Shown one piece after another: positions 33,420 through 42,348 of a DNA stretch of 60,065 nucleotides (positions are counted from its first letter, which is position 1; every line of letters begins with the position of its first letter). The stretch is from an uncultured Selenomonadales bacterium (lineage in GTDB: Bacteria > Bacillota > Negativicutes > Acidaminococcales > Acidaminococcaceae). The stretch spans positions 1-60,065 of the forward strand of contig OMYP01000022.1 of assembly GCA_900315345.1 (NCBI GenBank). The letters are read 5' to 3'. The translations under genes were made by a program, and so were the position numbers. Under the pieces are notes generated by a model, which made no database searches, had not been told where the DNA came from, and saw nothing but the letters and a program-made list of their open reading frames with translations.

Positions 33420-34367
33420 ATGTTTTTAGTTGATTGTCACTGCGATACTTTAAGCGAGTTGTACAAACAGAATAAAAGTTTATATGCCAATAACCTGATG
33501 CTGGACGCAGAACGGATTTTGCGCAATGGAGGCGGCCTGCAGTTCATGGCCATGTTTATTCCAACGGAAGTGTTCCGGTCCGGGGCAGGAGCCACCTATA
33601 CCCTGAAGCTGATCGACACGTATCTGCGCGGCCTTCGTGAAGTGGAAGAAAAAGGCGTGAAAGTCAACCGGATTTTATCGAAGAAAGATTTGGAAAAATT
33701 GCCTAACCCGGATTTCAATGCCCTGCTGGCCATTGAAGAAGGGGGTGCCCTGGACGGCAGCCTCGAAGTGTTGCGGGTGTATTATGAGCTGGGCGTGCGG
33801 TGCATGACCCTGGTGTGGAGCAACCGGAACGATATTGCGGACGGTGTGAATGAAGAGTGCAGCAAAAGCGGCCTGACAATGTTCGGGCGCCAGGTAGTGG
33901 CGGAGATGAACCGCCTGGGCATGGCGGTGGACGTGTCCCATATTTCCACTTACGGGTTCTGGGATGTGCTGGAACACAGCATGAAACCCATTATTGCCAC
34001 CCATTCCTGCGCTTACAGTTTATGCGACCATCCCCGTAACCTGCGGGACGACCAGCTGAAGGCACTGGCAAAAACAGGAGGCTTTGTGGGAATCAACTTT
34101 GCCGGACAGTTTTTGGAAAAGGATTTCAACGATGCCTGCATTGAAAGCGTGTACCGCCACCTGGCCTACATGATGGATGTAATGGGCAGCGACGATTACC
34201 TTGGCTTCGGCAGCGATTTCGACGGCATCAGCCATCCTCCGTACAACCTGCAGGGGGTACAGGATTTTGTGCCGCTGTTTGATTTCCTGGGCAAAAAGTT
34301 CAGTGATGCAACCATTGAAAAGCTGGCGTACAAAAACTGCATTGCCTATTTGAATAAAGTGCTGTAA
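33420..34367 (+). CDS. Membrane dipeptidase (peptidase M19)
   Basis: A 315-aa zinc dipeptidase of the renal dipeptidase family. VDCHCDT near the N terminus gives the His-x-Asp metal pair, EEGGALDG the bridging glutamate, and THSCAYSLCDHPRNL and GSDFDGI complete the active site. No signal peptide is seen, so it is probably cytoplasmic and would digest imported dipeptides, possibly those with D-residues. Start ATG with AAGGAGG. It is followed 26 nt later by the TVP38-like gene. Confidence 0.93.
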   Translation: MFLVDCHCDTLSELYKQNKSLYANNLMLDAERILRNGGGLQFMAMFIPTEVFRSGAGATYTLKLIDTYLRGLREVEEKGVKVNRILSKKDLEKLPNPDFNALLAIEEGGALDGSLEVLRVYYELGVRCMTLVWSNRNDIADGVNEECSKSGLTMFGRQVVAEMNRLGMAVDVSHISTYGFWDVLEHSMKPIIATHSCAYSLCDHPRNLRDDQLKALAKTGGFVGINFAGQFLEKDFNDACIESVYRHLAYMMDVMGSDDYLGFGSDFDGISHPPYNLQGVQDFVPLFDFLGKKFSDATIEKLAYKNCIAYLNKVL

Positions 34368-34393
34368 ATTTTTATTGGGAAGCAAGAAGTTTT

Positions 34394-35089
34394 ATGTGCT
34401 GTAATTTATTTTCCTGTATGCGCAGCCATCGTCATACAGTTTTGTTAATTTTATATTTGGGCATCATTGCCGCGCTCTGGTACCTGCCTGGCGTGTTCCA
34501 TCCCCGTTCGGTGGAGGATGTGCGTCAGTGGGTTACAGGCTTTGGCATGTGGGGACCTTTGGTGTATGTCTTATTGTATGTGGCCCGTCCCCTGTTGCTG
34601 TTTCCCGGTTTGCTGCTGAATATTGCGGCCGGGATTCTGTTCCCGCTTCAAATCGGCATTCCGTGTCTGGCGGCTGGTGGTCTGGGCAGCGCGGTGCTGC
34701 TGTTTTACATGGCCCGTACCGGTGTTGGCAGCGAGTTCCTGAATCTGCACGGTGGTAAATGGGGCGGACGCCTTCATAGTTACCTTTCCGACAGCGGGAA
34801 CAATTTTCGGCGCATGCTATGGCTTCGAACGGTTCCCCTGTTCCCTTATGATGTGATCAGTCTGGTGGCAGGCTGCACAAAGATGCGAGCCATGACTTTT
34901 TCAGTTACCACATTGCTGGGGATACTGCCCGGTGCTGTTGCCTTCAATGTGTTGGGGGATGCCATGACGGGAAATTCCGGGCTGTTGTTTTCTGCTTTTC
35001 TTTTGGTTATCGCTTTTGGAATTCCTCTGGCTTTCTGGTATTGTGGTGAAGAAAGGAAGAATCTGAAAACGGCGGAACAGAGTGAGTGA
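34394..35089 (+). CDS. TVP38/TMEM64 (DedA-like, VTT-domain) membrane protein
   Basis: A 231-aa membrane protein with about five to six hydrophobic segments and a VTT/SNARE-associated domain. ARPLLLFPGLLLNIAAGILF, GSAVLLFYMAR and LRTVPLFPYDVISLVAG are the family landmarks. Relatives act as lipid scramblases or in membrane homeostasis. The ribosome binding site is weak, so the start is moderately certain. Probably co-transcribed with the dipeptidase, ending at the terminator 35110-35143. Confidence 0.87.
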   Translation: MCCNLFSCMRSHRHTVLLILYLGIIAALWYLPGVFHPRSVEDVRQWVTGFGMWGPLVYVLLYVARPLLLFPGLLLNIAAGILFPLQIGIPCLAAGGLGSAVLLFYMARTGVGSEFLNLHGGKWGGRLHSYLSDSGNNFRRMLWLRTVPLFPYDVISLVAGCTKMRAMTFSVTTLLGILPGAVAFNVLGDAMTGNSGLLFSAFLLVIAFGIPLAFWYCGEERKNLKTAEQSE

Positions 35090-35109
35090 TAATTTATCAA
35101 ATGTAAATT

Positions 35110-35143
35110 GCCGGTGGTAAAACTGCTCACCGGCTTTTTATTT
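35110..35143 (+). terminator. Terminator after the TVP38-like gene
   Basis: GCCGGTG and CACCGGC pair around GTAAAACTGCT, followed by TTTTTATTTT. Confidence 0.87.
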
Positions 35144-35257
35144 TATGCTATAATAAAAGCGATGTGACGAGTTGAAATTTATATAAAGAAATTTTTTCAA
35201 TGGAACAGTGACTTCAGAATAAAGACTTCAATGATTGTGTTTGCAGGGAGTTGTAAC

Positions 35258-36841
35258 ATGGAAAAAAATGTGGAAACGGAAATCAAATTATTGATTGGGA
35301 AAAAAGATATGAAAACGTTGCTGGCTTCGCCGCTGGTTGCCAAAAAGACAAAAAAGGGCAGCCACAAAACGATAAAGCTGGTGAATATTTATTATGACAC
35401 CCGGGATTTGCTGCTGCAGCAGGCGGGCATTGCCTATCGGGTACGGCAGGATGGGAAAAAGTATGAAGCGACCGTAAAGCTTTCGAAAAAAGAAGCCGGG
35501 GGGCTCTCCGCCCGGCAGGAATATAATGTAGCCGTAAAAAATGCGAAACCGGATCTTTCTGTTTTTAACGAAAGCGGACTGCAGGTGGATTTTGACGGCA
35601 TTCTGGGATCCGCCCAGATTGAAAAACTGTTTTCCGTCCGGGTAAAACGGGAGATCCGTCTGTTGCAGGTTACGAAAGAGACTCTGGTGGAGATGGCCAT
35701 CGACCAAGGGTTTATCTCTGCCGGCGGCAAGAAGGAAACCATTGACGAAGTGGAATTGGAGTTAAAGGAAGGAACGCTGGCGGATCTGTTAGTTTACACT
35801 GCAAAAATCGCAGCAATGGTGCCGGTGTTCACGGAGTCCCGTAGCAAATATGCCCGGGGCCTTGCCCTTTTGGACAAGCTGGAACCGGAAGGTACCCGTC
35901 CTGTTCCTGAAATTAACTGGGACAACGATTACTGTGCGGAATACAAGAAACAGTTTTATTTACATGGAACCGCTGTCATGGAAGAGCAGAACGTATTTGC
36001 TGATTGCAGCCGGCTCCAGACCGAAGCGGACCGCATCTTCCTGCCGCATTTTGAGCGGATGCAGGAATTTTTGTACTGGCTGCAGCCTATGATGGACGGC
36101 AGTGCAGGAATGCAGGCAAACCTTCAGGGAGCCCTGGCCCCGCTGTACAGGCTGCGGTCTGCAAAATTGCTGCTGCGGCGCTGGAAGTCCCTGTTTAAAA
36201 TGGCGGACGGACGACTTGGCAGCGACAAGGTGACCCGTCTGCTGGAAGACCGGATCGAGGATATGGGAGATGAAATTCAGCGGCAGGTGCTTTCCGGAAC
36301 TTATTCGGGCATCGTCTTCTCCCTTTGGGCGGCAATGGAGAATTCCGGTTGGAAAGCGGAAGAATATCTGCAGGCGGGACAGCTGTTGCAGGTCCGGGTA
36401 AAAAACATACTGGAAAAGATTGGCGAAGAGCTGGAAAAAGAACAGCAGAATAAAAGGGAAAAGGCCAGTGCTATTATTGTGGGCAATCGTAAGCCGGAGA
36501 AAAAAGGCAAAAAAATTAACTTGCAGGAACCCGGTTACGTAACGGCGTCCCATCTCAGCAAAGAGCTGTATTACCTTATCACAGCCAATGAAGAGTGTAA
36601 GCTGAACGACCTGTGCAAAGGAAGCCGTAAAAAACTGGAAAAGCTGGGTGAGGCCTTTGCCATGATGGAAAAGGTGCATGCGCTGGGCCAGGCGGTTCCG
36701 GAAGAATTGCTGAAAGCCAATACCGTCCTTGCGGCCCGTCAGAGCGGGTACCTGCTGGGCGATCTTGCCGCGGAACAACAGGCGGCACGCAAAGCTGTGA
36801 ATAAGGCTTTTGCAAAGTGGGTCAGGACAATAAAAAAATAA
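35258..36841 (+). CDS. CYTH-domain protein with degenerate CHAD-like C-terminal region
   Basis: A 527-aa protein. Residues 1 to about 205 form a CYTH triphosphate tunnel domain: the ETEIKLL start (E-x-E-x-K), YYDTRDLLL, YRVRQDGKKYEATVKL and DEVELELKEG supply the charged tunnel. Such enzymes hydrolyse inorganic triphosphate or bind polyphosphate. The remaining ~320 residues are helical and Arg/Lys-rich (LYRLRSAKLLLRRWKSLF) like a CHAD domain, but the usual conserved histidines are not evident. Start ATG 35258 with GGGAG 7 nt before. A fold-back repeat begins 2 nt after the stop. Confidence 0.83.
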   Translation: MEKNVETEIKLLIGKKDMKTLLASPLVAKKTKKGSHKTIKLVNIYYDTRDLLLQQAGIAYRVRQDGKKYEATVKLSKKEAGGLSARQEYNVAVKNAKPDLSVFNESGLQVDFDGILGSAQIEKLFSVRVKREIRLLQVTKETLVEMAIDQGFISAGGKKETIDEVELELKEGTLADLLVYTAKIAAMVPVFTESRSKYARGLALLDKLEPEGTRPVPEINWDNDYCAEYKKQFYLHGTAVMEEQNVFADCSRLQTEADRIFLPHFERMQEFLYWLQPMMDGSAGMQANLQGALAPLYRLRSAKLLLRRWKSLFKMADGRLGSDKVTRLLEDRIEDMGDEIQRQVLSGTYSGIVFSLWAAMENSGWKAEEYLQAGQLLQVRVKNILEKIGEELEKEQQNKREKASAIIVGNRKPEKKGKKINLQEPGYVTASHLSKELYYLITANEECKLNDLCKGSRKKLEKLGEAFAMMEKVHALGQAVPEELLKANTVLAARQSGYLLGDLAAEQQAARKAVNKAFAKWVRTIKK

Positions 36842-36993
36842 ACCAGAATTTATGTGCATAAAATTATGCGGCAAGGAAAAGGCGTGAGCAAACCGTCGGA
36901 AGCGATTGCGTCATTCCATGAGATGAAATTCGCCGTCGTGGCGAGACTGTCTGAGGGGCGAAGCCCCGAGTTTCGAAGCCACAGGCGAATGAG
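36842..36993 (+). repeat. Fold-back repeat, left arm plus apex
   Basis: CAGAATTTATGTGC starts at 36844, 2 nt after the stop of the CYTH gene. The apex GGGGC-GAA-GCCCC lies at 36955-36967 and the match to the 24.5-kb copy ends at GGCGAATGAG. The rest of the right arm is missing. Its internal ATG frame is soon closed by TAA, unlike the copy before the MetH activation gene. Confidence 0.9.
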
Positions 36994-37047
36994 TAACTTC
37001 AATTTTGTGAACAAATTGAAAACAATGTGTAAAAGCAAAAAAACTAT

Positions 37048-37075
37048 TTGACTTTTTGACTTTATATATTATAAT
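37048..37075 (+). promoter_or_regulatory. Promoter-like sequence in the 36.8-37.2 kb gap
   Basis: TTGACT (37048-37053), a 16-nt spacer and TATAAT (37070-37075). Nothing protein-coding follows; a strong hairpin terminator comes about 15 nt later. Confidence 0.5.
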
Positions 37076-37076
37076 G

Positions 37077-37136
37077 AAAGCAGGCAAAAGAAAAGAGCCC
37101 CCGATTTGGGGACTCTTGCACCTGCCTTTTATTTTG
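37077..37136. terminator. Two-part hairpin terminator, possible small RNA body
   Basis: GCAGG/CCTGC forms an outer stem around AGAG-CCCC/GGGG-CTCT, followed by TTTTATTTT on the + strand. It also serves as a plausible terminator for the - strand gene ending at 37176. With the promoter at 37048-37075 it would make a transcript of about 55 nt. Confidence 0.55.
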
Positions 37137-37144
37137 GAATTGCG

Positions 37145-37171
37145 TTAGCAGTCATTTGGCTAGAGTGCTAA
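37145..37171. promoter_or_regulatory. Orphan CIRCE-like element
   Basis: TTAGCAGTC-N9-GAGTGCTAA matches the HrcA operator consensus (TTAGCACTC-N9-GAGTGCTAA) at 17 of 18 arm positions. It sits 4 nt past the stop codon of the - strand gene and is not in front of any coding region. I see no convincing promoter overlapping it on either strand. Confidence 0.6.
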
Positions 37172-37175
37172 CAAC

Positions 37176-38231
37176 TTATTTGAAGATTGCGATTCCCAAC
37201 AGGATCACCGCGATGATTGCCAGCAGGGTAATGTTGTACTTGCGCATCTGCTCCAGATGATGGCTGGTTACGGTTTCGTTCAGCATGTTGTAGCAGCGCT
37301 GCAGAACCTGCATCTTCCGTTCGATGTTTTCCTGCCATACGGAAGCTTTCAGCAGCTTCATGTAACGGGTGTAGACTCTGGCGTAGAAAATATCTTCTGT
37401 CACCAGCAGCGCGTTGGTGATGTTGCTGGTTAGGCTGCTGACGTCCGCCATGGTTTCCAGCAACTCGTCCCGCATGTTGCGGAACACGTTGATGTTCTTC
37501 AGGTTTTCTTTATCTTCAATGACATCGTAAGTCTTATCGATGGCGTGGTTCAGGAAGTTGTCGTAGTAGCGCAGTTCCAGGTACTGGGCATTGGCGAATT
37601 CCAGCAGGTCCGGAATATCCATGCTGCCGGTTGGGTCGTAGACCACGGCGCTGTCCCAGGCCAGCCATGCAATATCGTCCGCATAGGAGAAACGGTTGGC
37701 AAGGGCGGATTCCCGGGTCTCTTCGTTGACCGGGTTCGGATCTTTCAGGAGGAAGGGAACGATGTCCCAGTCTTCCGGAATGGGATCCTGGAAATAATAG
37801 ACCACAAAGTCTTCATCGTAGCCGGAAATATTCTGGTTGCTGCAGGCCGGGCCGATGGTTTCCATGGTGGCGTCCAGGAAGCGGCGGAACTCTTCGTCCG
37901 GAAGTTCTTCTACAGCCAGCACCAGGTTCAGATATTCCTGATAGGTAATATCTTCTTCCGGGGGAATGTTAAAGAGGATACAGATAACGCCCAGATCCTG
38001 GATGCGGGCTTTTACCTCTACTAAATATTCCACACCGCCGATATTCATCTCGTGGAAGCCAAGCTCCACCAGTACCGGAGGATCGTGGAAAGTGATGGAT
38101 TTTGTGGAAATGCGGTCCAGGCGCAGGCGGGATGAAATCTTATTGCGGCTGTGCCACAGGGCCTGTACCTGGTCAAGATTGATTTCGTCGGCTACGTCAA
38201 AGAGGCGGTAGGCGATGACATTAGTTCTCAT
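37176..38231 (-). CDS. RMD1/YagE-like (DUF155-like) membrane-anchored protein, tentative
   Basis: A 351-aa protein, soluble and acidic for most of its length, with one transmembrane helix at residues 331-349 and a two-residue tail, so it is tail-anchored. The layout (central alpha/beta domain, then long helices, then a C-terminal anchor) and the DIAWLAWDSAVVY-like segment recall RMD1/YagE proteins, but I hold the family call loosely. The helical region AQYLELRYYDNFLNHAIDKTYDVIE would be coiled. ATG preceded by GAGGGATC. It lies between an orphan CIRCE-like site and clpB, on the opposite strand to clpB. Confidence 0.6.
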   Translation of the reverse strand: MRTNVIAYRLFDVADEINLDQVQALWHSRNKISSRLRLDRISTKSITFHDPPVLVELGFHEMNIGGVEYLVEVKARIQDLGVICILFNIPPEEDITYQEYLNLVLAVEELPDEEFRRFLDATMETIGPACSNQNISGYDEDFVVYYFQDPIPEDWDIVPFLLKDPNPVNEETRESALANRFSYADDIAWLAWDSAVVYDPTGSMDIPDLLEFANAQYLELRYYDNFLNHAIDKTYDVIEDKENLKNINVFRNMRDELLETMADVSSLTSNITNALLVTEDIFYARVYTRYMKLLKASVWQENIERKMQVLQRCYNMLNETVTSHHLEQMRKYNITLLAIIAVILLGIAIFK

Positions 38232-38400
38232 GATGATCCCTCACAAATAATTCTCGCAGATAATTCCCATAAAAATGTCAAGATATACCTATCAATAACA
38301 TATAGCTTTTTTCCGTTTTTGTAAAGTGAAATGTTGTTAAGTTGTTAAATCAAAGTTTTCCTGCTTGTACAGGAAGTTTTTGCAGAAGGAGTGATACAGT

Positions 38401-40932
38401 ATGAACGAAAACTATATGGATGATGTAAAGGCCATTATTGAAGCGGCCCAACAGCAGGCTCTGATGAATTACAATCAGGAAGTGACCAGCGCCCATCTTT
38501 TGCTGGCGGCCTGCAATGATGAGTTTGTCAAATTCCTGCTGAAAACATTTAAAGTAGATGAAAATGCTTTTGCCAACGAAGCCAGGGCTTTGGTCAGCCG
38601 CATTCCTTCTGTGAAAGGACAGGACCGGCAGCTGCTTATGAGTTCGGATTTCGCCCGGGTCAACGGCATTATGCTCCGTAAGGCGGGGCAGGGCAACGTG
38701 ACTGTCGGCCATCTGGTATCCGCTCTGGCCAGCGACGGAAGCAACGACGTAACGGGGCTGTTCAAAAAATACGGAATCGACAGCAATAAGATTGAAAAGC
38801 TGTATGAGCATTACCTGAACAGTTCGGCCAACGACGAAAGCAAAAAGACCTTGGAAAAGTTCGGTCAGGATCTGACCGCCCGGGCCCGTCAGGGCAAGCT
38901 GGACCCGGTCATCGGCCGGGACGACGAGATCCGTCGTACCATTGAGATCCTGAGCCGCCGGAAAAAGAACAACCCGGTGCTCATCGGCGAACCCGGCGTA
39001 GGCAAAACGGCAATCGTAGAAGGGCTGGCCCGCCGTATCGTAGCCGGGGACGTACCGGAAAGTTTGAAGAACAAAACGTTGTACGCACTGGATCTGGCTG
39101 CCCTGGTGGCCGGGGCCAAATACCGGGGCGAATTTGAAGAGCGTCTGAAAAAAGTGCTGAAGGCTGTGGCGGACAGCGCCGGACAGATCGTCATGTTTAT
39201 TGACGAGCTGCACACCGTAGTGGGTGCCGGCGCAGCGGAAGGTTCCATGGATGCAGGTAATATTTTGAAACCGATGCTGGCCCGGGGCGAGCTGCGTTGT
39301 ATCGGCGCCACCACCCTGAACGAGTACCATAAATATATTGAAAAAGACAGCGCCCTGGAACGCCGGTTCCAGCCGGTTATGGTCAACGAGCCCAGCGTGG
39401 AGGATACCATTTCCATTTTGCGCGGTCTGAAGGAAAGCTATGAAAACCATCACGGGGTGCGGATTAAGGATGCTTCCCTGGTGGCCGCGGCTGTCATGAG
39501 CCAGCGATACATCAACGACCGGTTCCTGCCGGATAAAGCCATCGATCTGGTAGACGAGGCGGCAGCACGCCTTCGTACCGAGATTGATTCTTCTCCTACG
39601 GAGATCGACGAAAGCAAGCGTAAGATTTTGCAACTGGAAATTGAGGAACAGGCCCTGAAGAAGGAAGACGACCCGGCTTCCGCGGACCGTCTGGTGAAAC
39701 TGCAGGAGCAGCTGGCCAAACTGCGGGCGGAAAACACTGCCCTCATCAAACGTTGGGATGACGAAAAGGCCGGCATCGTAAAGGTGCGGGAAGTAAAGAA
39801 AGAAATCGGCGCCGTGAAGCAGGAAATGGAAAAAGCGGAACGGGACTACGATTTGAATAAACTGGCGGAACTGAAATACGGCCGCCTGCCGGAACTGCAG
39901 AAGCAGCTGCAGGAGCTGGAAAAACAGTCCGGCGGGGACGACGCCCTGCTGAAGGAAGAAGTGGACGAGGACGATATCGCCCGGGTAGTCAGCACCTGGA
40001 CAGGTATTCCGGTACAGCGGCTGGGCACCGGCGAACGGGAAAAGCTGGTCCATCTGGAAGAAACCCTGCATGAACATGTCATCGGGCAGGATGAAGCGGT
40101 AAAAGCTGTGGCGGACGCGGTGATCCGCGCCCGGGCCGGCATCAAGGATCCCAACCGTCCTATCGGTTCCTTCATCTTCCTGGGCCCCACCGGTGTGGGC
40201 AAGACCGAACTGGCCAAGACGTTGGCGGAAGTGTTGTTTGATGATGTGAAGAACATGATCCGCATCGACATGAGCGAATACATGGAAAAACATACTGTGT
40301 CCCGCCTTATCGGGGCGCCTCCCGGCTATGTAGGTTACGACGAAGGCGGCCAGTTGACGGAAGCGGTGCGCCGTCACCCCTACTCTGTCATCCTGTTCGA
40401 CGAAATCGAAAAGGCTCATCCCGATGTGTTCAATGCCCTGCTGCAGGTGCTGGACGACGGCCGCCTGACCGATGGCCAGGGCCGCAGCGTAGACTTCAAG
40501 AATACCCTGATCATCATGACCAGCAATATCGGCAGCCAGCGGATCATGGAAGCGGGGGATACCATGGACAGCGAAGCGGTGCGTCAGCTGCTGCTGACCC
40601 GGTTCCGTCCGGAATTCCTGAACCGTGTGGATGACATTGTTACCTTCAAGGCCCTGAAGCCTGAACAGATCAAGGATATTGTGAAACTGATCCTGAAAGA
40701 GCTGGGGGACCGGGTACACAAACAGCTGGAGATGAACCTGACCTGCACCGACGAAGCGGCGGCTTTGCTGGCTAAGGAAGGATTCGATCCCCAGTTCGGA
40801 GCCCGTCCGTTGAAACGGCTTATCGTTCACAGCGTGGAAAACGTGTTGTCCAAGAAAATCGTCAACGGGGAAATCAAATCCGGCGACAGCGTGGAGATTT
40901 TCGTAAACAACGGCGAAATTGACGTGAAGTAA
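38401..40932 (+). CDS. clpB: ATP-dependent disaggregase ClpB
   Basis: An 843-aa AAA+ Hsp100 chaperone that with DnaK rescues aggregated proteins. Residues 1 to about 145 are the Clp N domain; AAA-1 has Walker A GEPGVGKT and Walker [11 protein letters not shown] long charged coiled-coil middle domain (about 400-520) marks it as ClpB rather than ClpA/ClpC. AAA-2 has GPTGVGKTE and [10 protein letters not shown], then GARPLKR near the end. ATG with GGAG 8-9 nt upstream. No CIRCE site is seen in the 169-nt region before it; GTTGTTAA is repeated in tandem at 38333-38348. Confidence 0.96.
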   Translation: MNENYMDDVKAIIEAAQQQALMNYNQEVTSAHLLLAACNDEFVKFLLKTFKVDENAFANEARALVSRIPSVKGQDRQLLMSSDFARVNGIMLRKAGQGNVTVGHLVSALASDGSNDVTGLFKKYGIDSNKIEKLYEHYLNSSANDESKKTLEKFGQDLTARARQGKLDPVIGRDDEIRRTIEILSRRKKNNPVLIGEPGVGKTAIVEGLARRIVAGDVPESLKNKTLYALDLAALVAGAKYRGEFEERLKKVLKAVADSAGQIVMFIDELHTVVGAGAAEGSMDAGNILKPMLARGELRCIGATTLNEYHKYIEKDSALERRFQPVMVNEPSVEDTISILRGLKESYENHHGVRIKDASLVAAAVMSQRYINDRFLPDKAIDLVDEAAARLRTEIDSSPTEIDESKRKILQLEIEEQALKKEDDPASADRLVKLQEQLAKLRAENTALIKRWDDEKAGIVKVREVKKEIGAVKQEMEKAERDYDLNKLAELKYGRLPELQKQLQELEKQSGGDDALLKEEVDEDDIARVVSTWTGIPVQRLGTGEREKLVHLEETLHEHVIGQDEAVKAVADAVIRARAGIKDPNRPIGSFIFLGPTGVGKTELAKTLAEVLFDDVKNMIRIDMSEYMEKHTVSRLIGAPPGYVGYDEGGQLTEAVRRHPYSVILFDEIEKAHPDVFNALLQVLDDGRLTDGQGRSVDFKNTLIIMTSNIGSQRIMEAGDTMDSEAVRQLLLTRFRPEFLNRVDDIVTFKALKPEQIKDIVKLILKELGDRVHKQLEMNLTCTDEAAALLAKEGFDPQFGARPLKRLIVHSVENVLSKKIVNGEIKSGDSVEIFVNNGEIDVK

Positions 40933-41043
40933 ATTTATCGGAAGTGAAATTCCGATGAAGGATGCAAAAAAACGCGATTAGTATGATATGAACTGGTTAA
41001 GGATCCTCTGCAATAAACGTTGTTGATTTGCAGAAAATTTCCC

Positions 41044-41077
41044 AGACCTCTTTCCTTTGGAAGGAGGTCTTTTTTGT
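41044..41077 (+). terminator. Terminator of clpB
   Basis: AGACCTC-TTTCC pairs with GGAAGGAGGTCT, followed by six T. A smaller hairpin, ATCGGAA/TTCCGAT, lies at 40937-40956 just after the stop. The rest of 40933-41198 shows no other feature. Confidence 0.87.
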
Positions 41078-41198
41078 GACCTTTTTTAGAAATCTTCATG
41101 TTTGCGGTTTATTGCGCCGGAAGTTTATGATACAATATAATGTAAATATTTTGATAGACAAAATAAAATTTTTATAAAAAAGCAAGGAGGCATTCACC

Positions 41199-41936
41199 AT
41201 GGGTAAAATGAAAAAATTTCTGGCGGCTGGCGTAGTTTGTTATGTTGCCTATAAACTGGGACAGAAATATTTAAAAGAGCATAATATGACGACAGAGGAT
41301 GTATTCGATTCCGTAAAGAAAAAGGCGGAAGACTTTGCCAAACAGGCAACCGGTGTAGTGCCCACTACGAAAGACGGGGAAACGGAAGGACGGAAAGTCT
41401 ATACCTTTGGAAAAGAAAAACGCATTGGCATGGTTCATCTGGCCGACGGCGTAACGGGCCTGTATGACAACAAAAAGAATTACCCCATTGAAAAACAGGT
41501 TAAAAGCTACAGCGAGGACGAAGGCAAACTGTACGTTTACAGCGATGCCGCCGACTACGTGATTACAGACGATCCTTTCTTCATGAATGTTTATGTGAAA
41601 GACAAATCCCGGACGGAAGCCATTGCCATTGCTTTGGGTAAGGAATATGGGGCGGATGAAATTGCCGTATACAATTACGGATCCAGCGATAAATTTAACG
41701 CCCAGGCCATGGCCGAAAAAGCAGAAGCGGAAAAGGTTGCTGCAGAACAGGCCGAAGCAAGGGCCAAAGAAGAAGAACTGGCAGCAGAGGCTGCGGCCAA
41801 AGCGGAAGAAGTGAAGAAAGAAGCGGAAAATATTTCTGAAACTATAGAAACAACGGCGGAAGAAGTTGCCGAAAAGGCGGAAGATACTGTAAAAGAAGCG
41901 GCGGAAACAGTTGCGGAAGCCGCAGAAAATAAATAA
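41199..41936 (+). CDS. Membrane-anchored Ala/Glu-rich coiled-coil protein
   Basis: A 245-aa protein I do not recognise. A short hydrophobic stretch (about residues 5-18) may anchor it. About 55-160 is a globular region (TFGKEKRIGMVHLADGVTGLYD and FMNVYVKDKSRTEAIAIALGKE). Residues about 170-245 are a low-complexity Ala/Glu/Lys coiled coil with heptad-like EKAE and EEVA repeats. Start ATG with AAGGAGG. It precedes acpS by 10 nt and may be co-transcribed. The tail resembles apolipophorin/LEA-like repeats only in composition. Confidence 0.75.
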   Translation: MGKMKKFLAAGVVCYVAYKLGQKYLKEHNMTTEDVFDSVKKKAEDFAKQATGVVPTTKDGETEGRKVYTFGKEKRIGMVHLADGVTGLYDNKKNYPIEKQVKSYSEDEGKLYVYSDAADYVITDDPFFMNVYVKDKSRTEAIAIALGKEYGADEIAVYNYGSSDKFNAQAMAEKAEAEKVAAEQAEARAKEEELAAEAAAKAEEVKKEAENISETIETTAEEVAEKAEDTVKEAAETVAEAAENK

Positions 41937-41946
41937 CGGTGAAGAT

Positions 41947-42312
41947 ATGCTGGGTATTGGCTGTGATTTGGCAGACGTTGAACGAATCAGAAACGCAATA
42001 GCCCGTAACGGGTTTAAAGAAAGGGTCTACACGCCGGAAGAAATCGCCTACTGTACCGGTGCCCACGGGGATAAAGCACAAAGCTATGCGGCCCGGTTCG
42101 CGGCCAAAGAGGCTTTTTTAAAAGCTATCGGCACAGGCTTGCGGGGCGGGCAGCTTACAGAAATTTCCGTCAGCAACGATGAGATGGGGAAACCGGAACT
42201 GAAAGTAACCGGTTACTTCGAGGCGTATATTGCGAAGATGGGCGTGAAAAAAATTCATTTAACATTAAGTCATACAAGCACTACTGCAATGGCAGTTGTG
42301 ATATTGGAATAA
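41947..42312 (+). CDS. acpS: Holo-[acyl-carrier-protein] synthase
   Basis: A 121-aa phosphopantetheinyl transferase that loads 4'-phosphopantetheine from CoA onto acyl carrier protein. GIGCDLADVERI holds the Mg-binding aspartate and RFAAKEAFLKAIGTG the second acidic ligand and CoA-binding lysine. I start at ATG 41947 since MLGIGCD is the family N terminus; an ATG at 41911 would lie in the preceding gene. The ribosome binding site is weak (GGTGAAG), consistent with translation coupled to the upstream gene. Confidence 0.95.
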   Translation: MLGIGCDLADVERIRNAIARNGFKERVYTPEEIAYCTGAHGDKAQSYAARFAAKEAFLKAIGTGLRGGQLTEISVSNDEMGKPELKVTGYFEAYIAKMGVKKIHLTLSHTSTTAMAVVILE

Positions 42313-42348
42313 ATCAGTATTTGATTCATACTGACAGGAGGCGTACCT

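Noticed and set aside
36854..37051. A 65-codon frame inside the fold-back repeat at 36.85 kb that shares its N terminus with the frame before the MetH activation gene
   Set aside because: It is the repeat read as protein. The sequence is palindromic DNA, has no good ribosome binding site and ends soon after the repeat.
38232..38400. CIRCE or CtsR-type operator directly before clpB
   Set aside because: No TTAGCACTC/GAGTGCTAA pair or GGTCAAANANNGGTCAAA-like site occurs here; only the GTTGTTAA tandem repeat is visible.
38350..40830. An 826-codon open frame on the - strand opposite clpB, and other long - strand frames opposite polA, metH and nnrDE
   Set aside because: They mirror highly conserved + strand genes, have no ribosome binding sites and show no recognisable domains; they result from GC-biased third positions.
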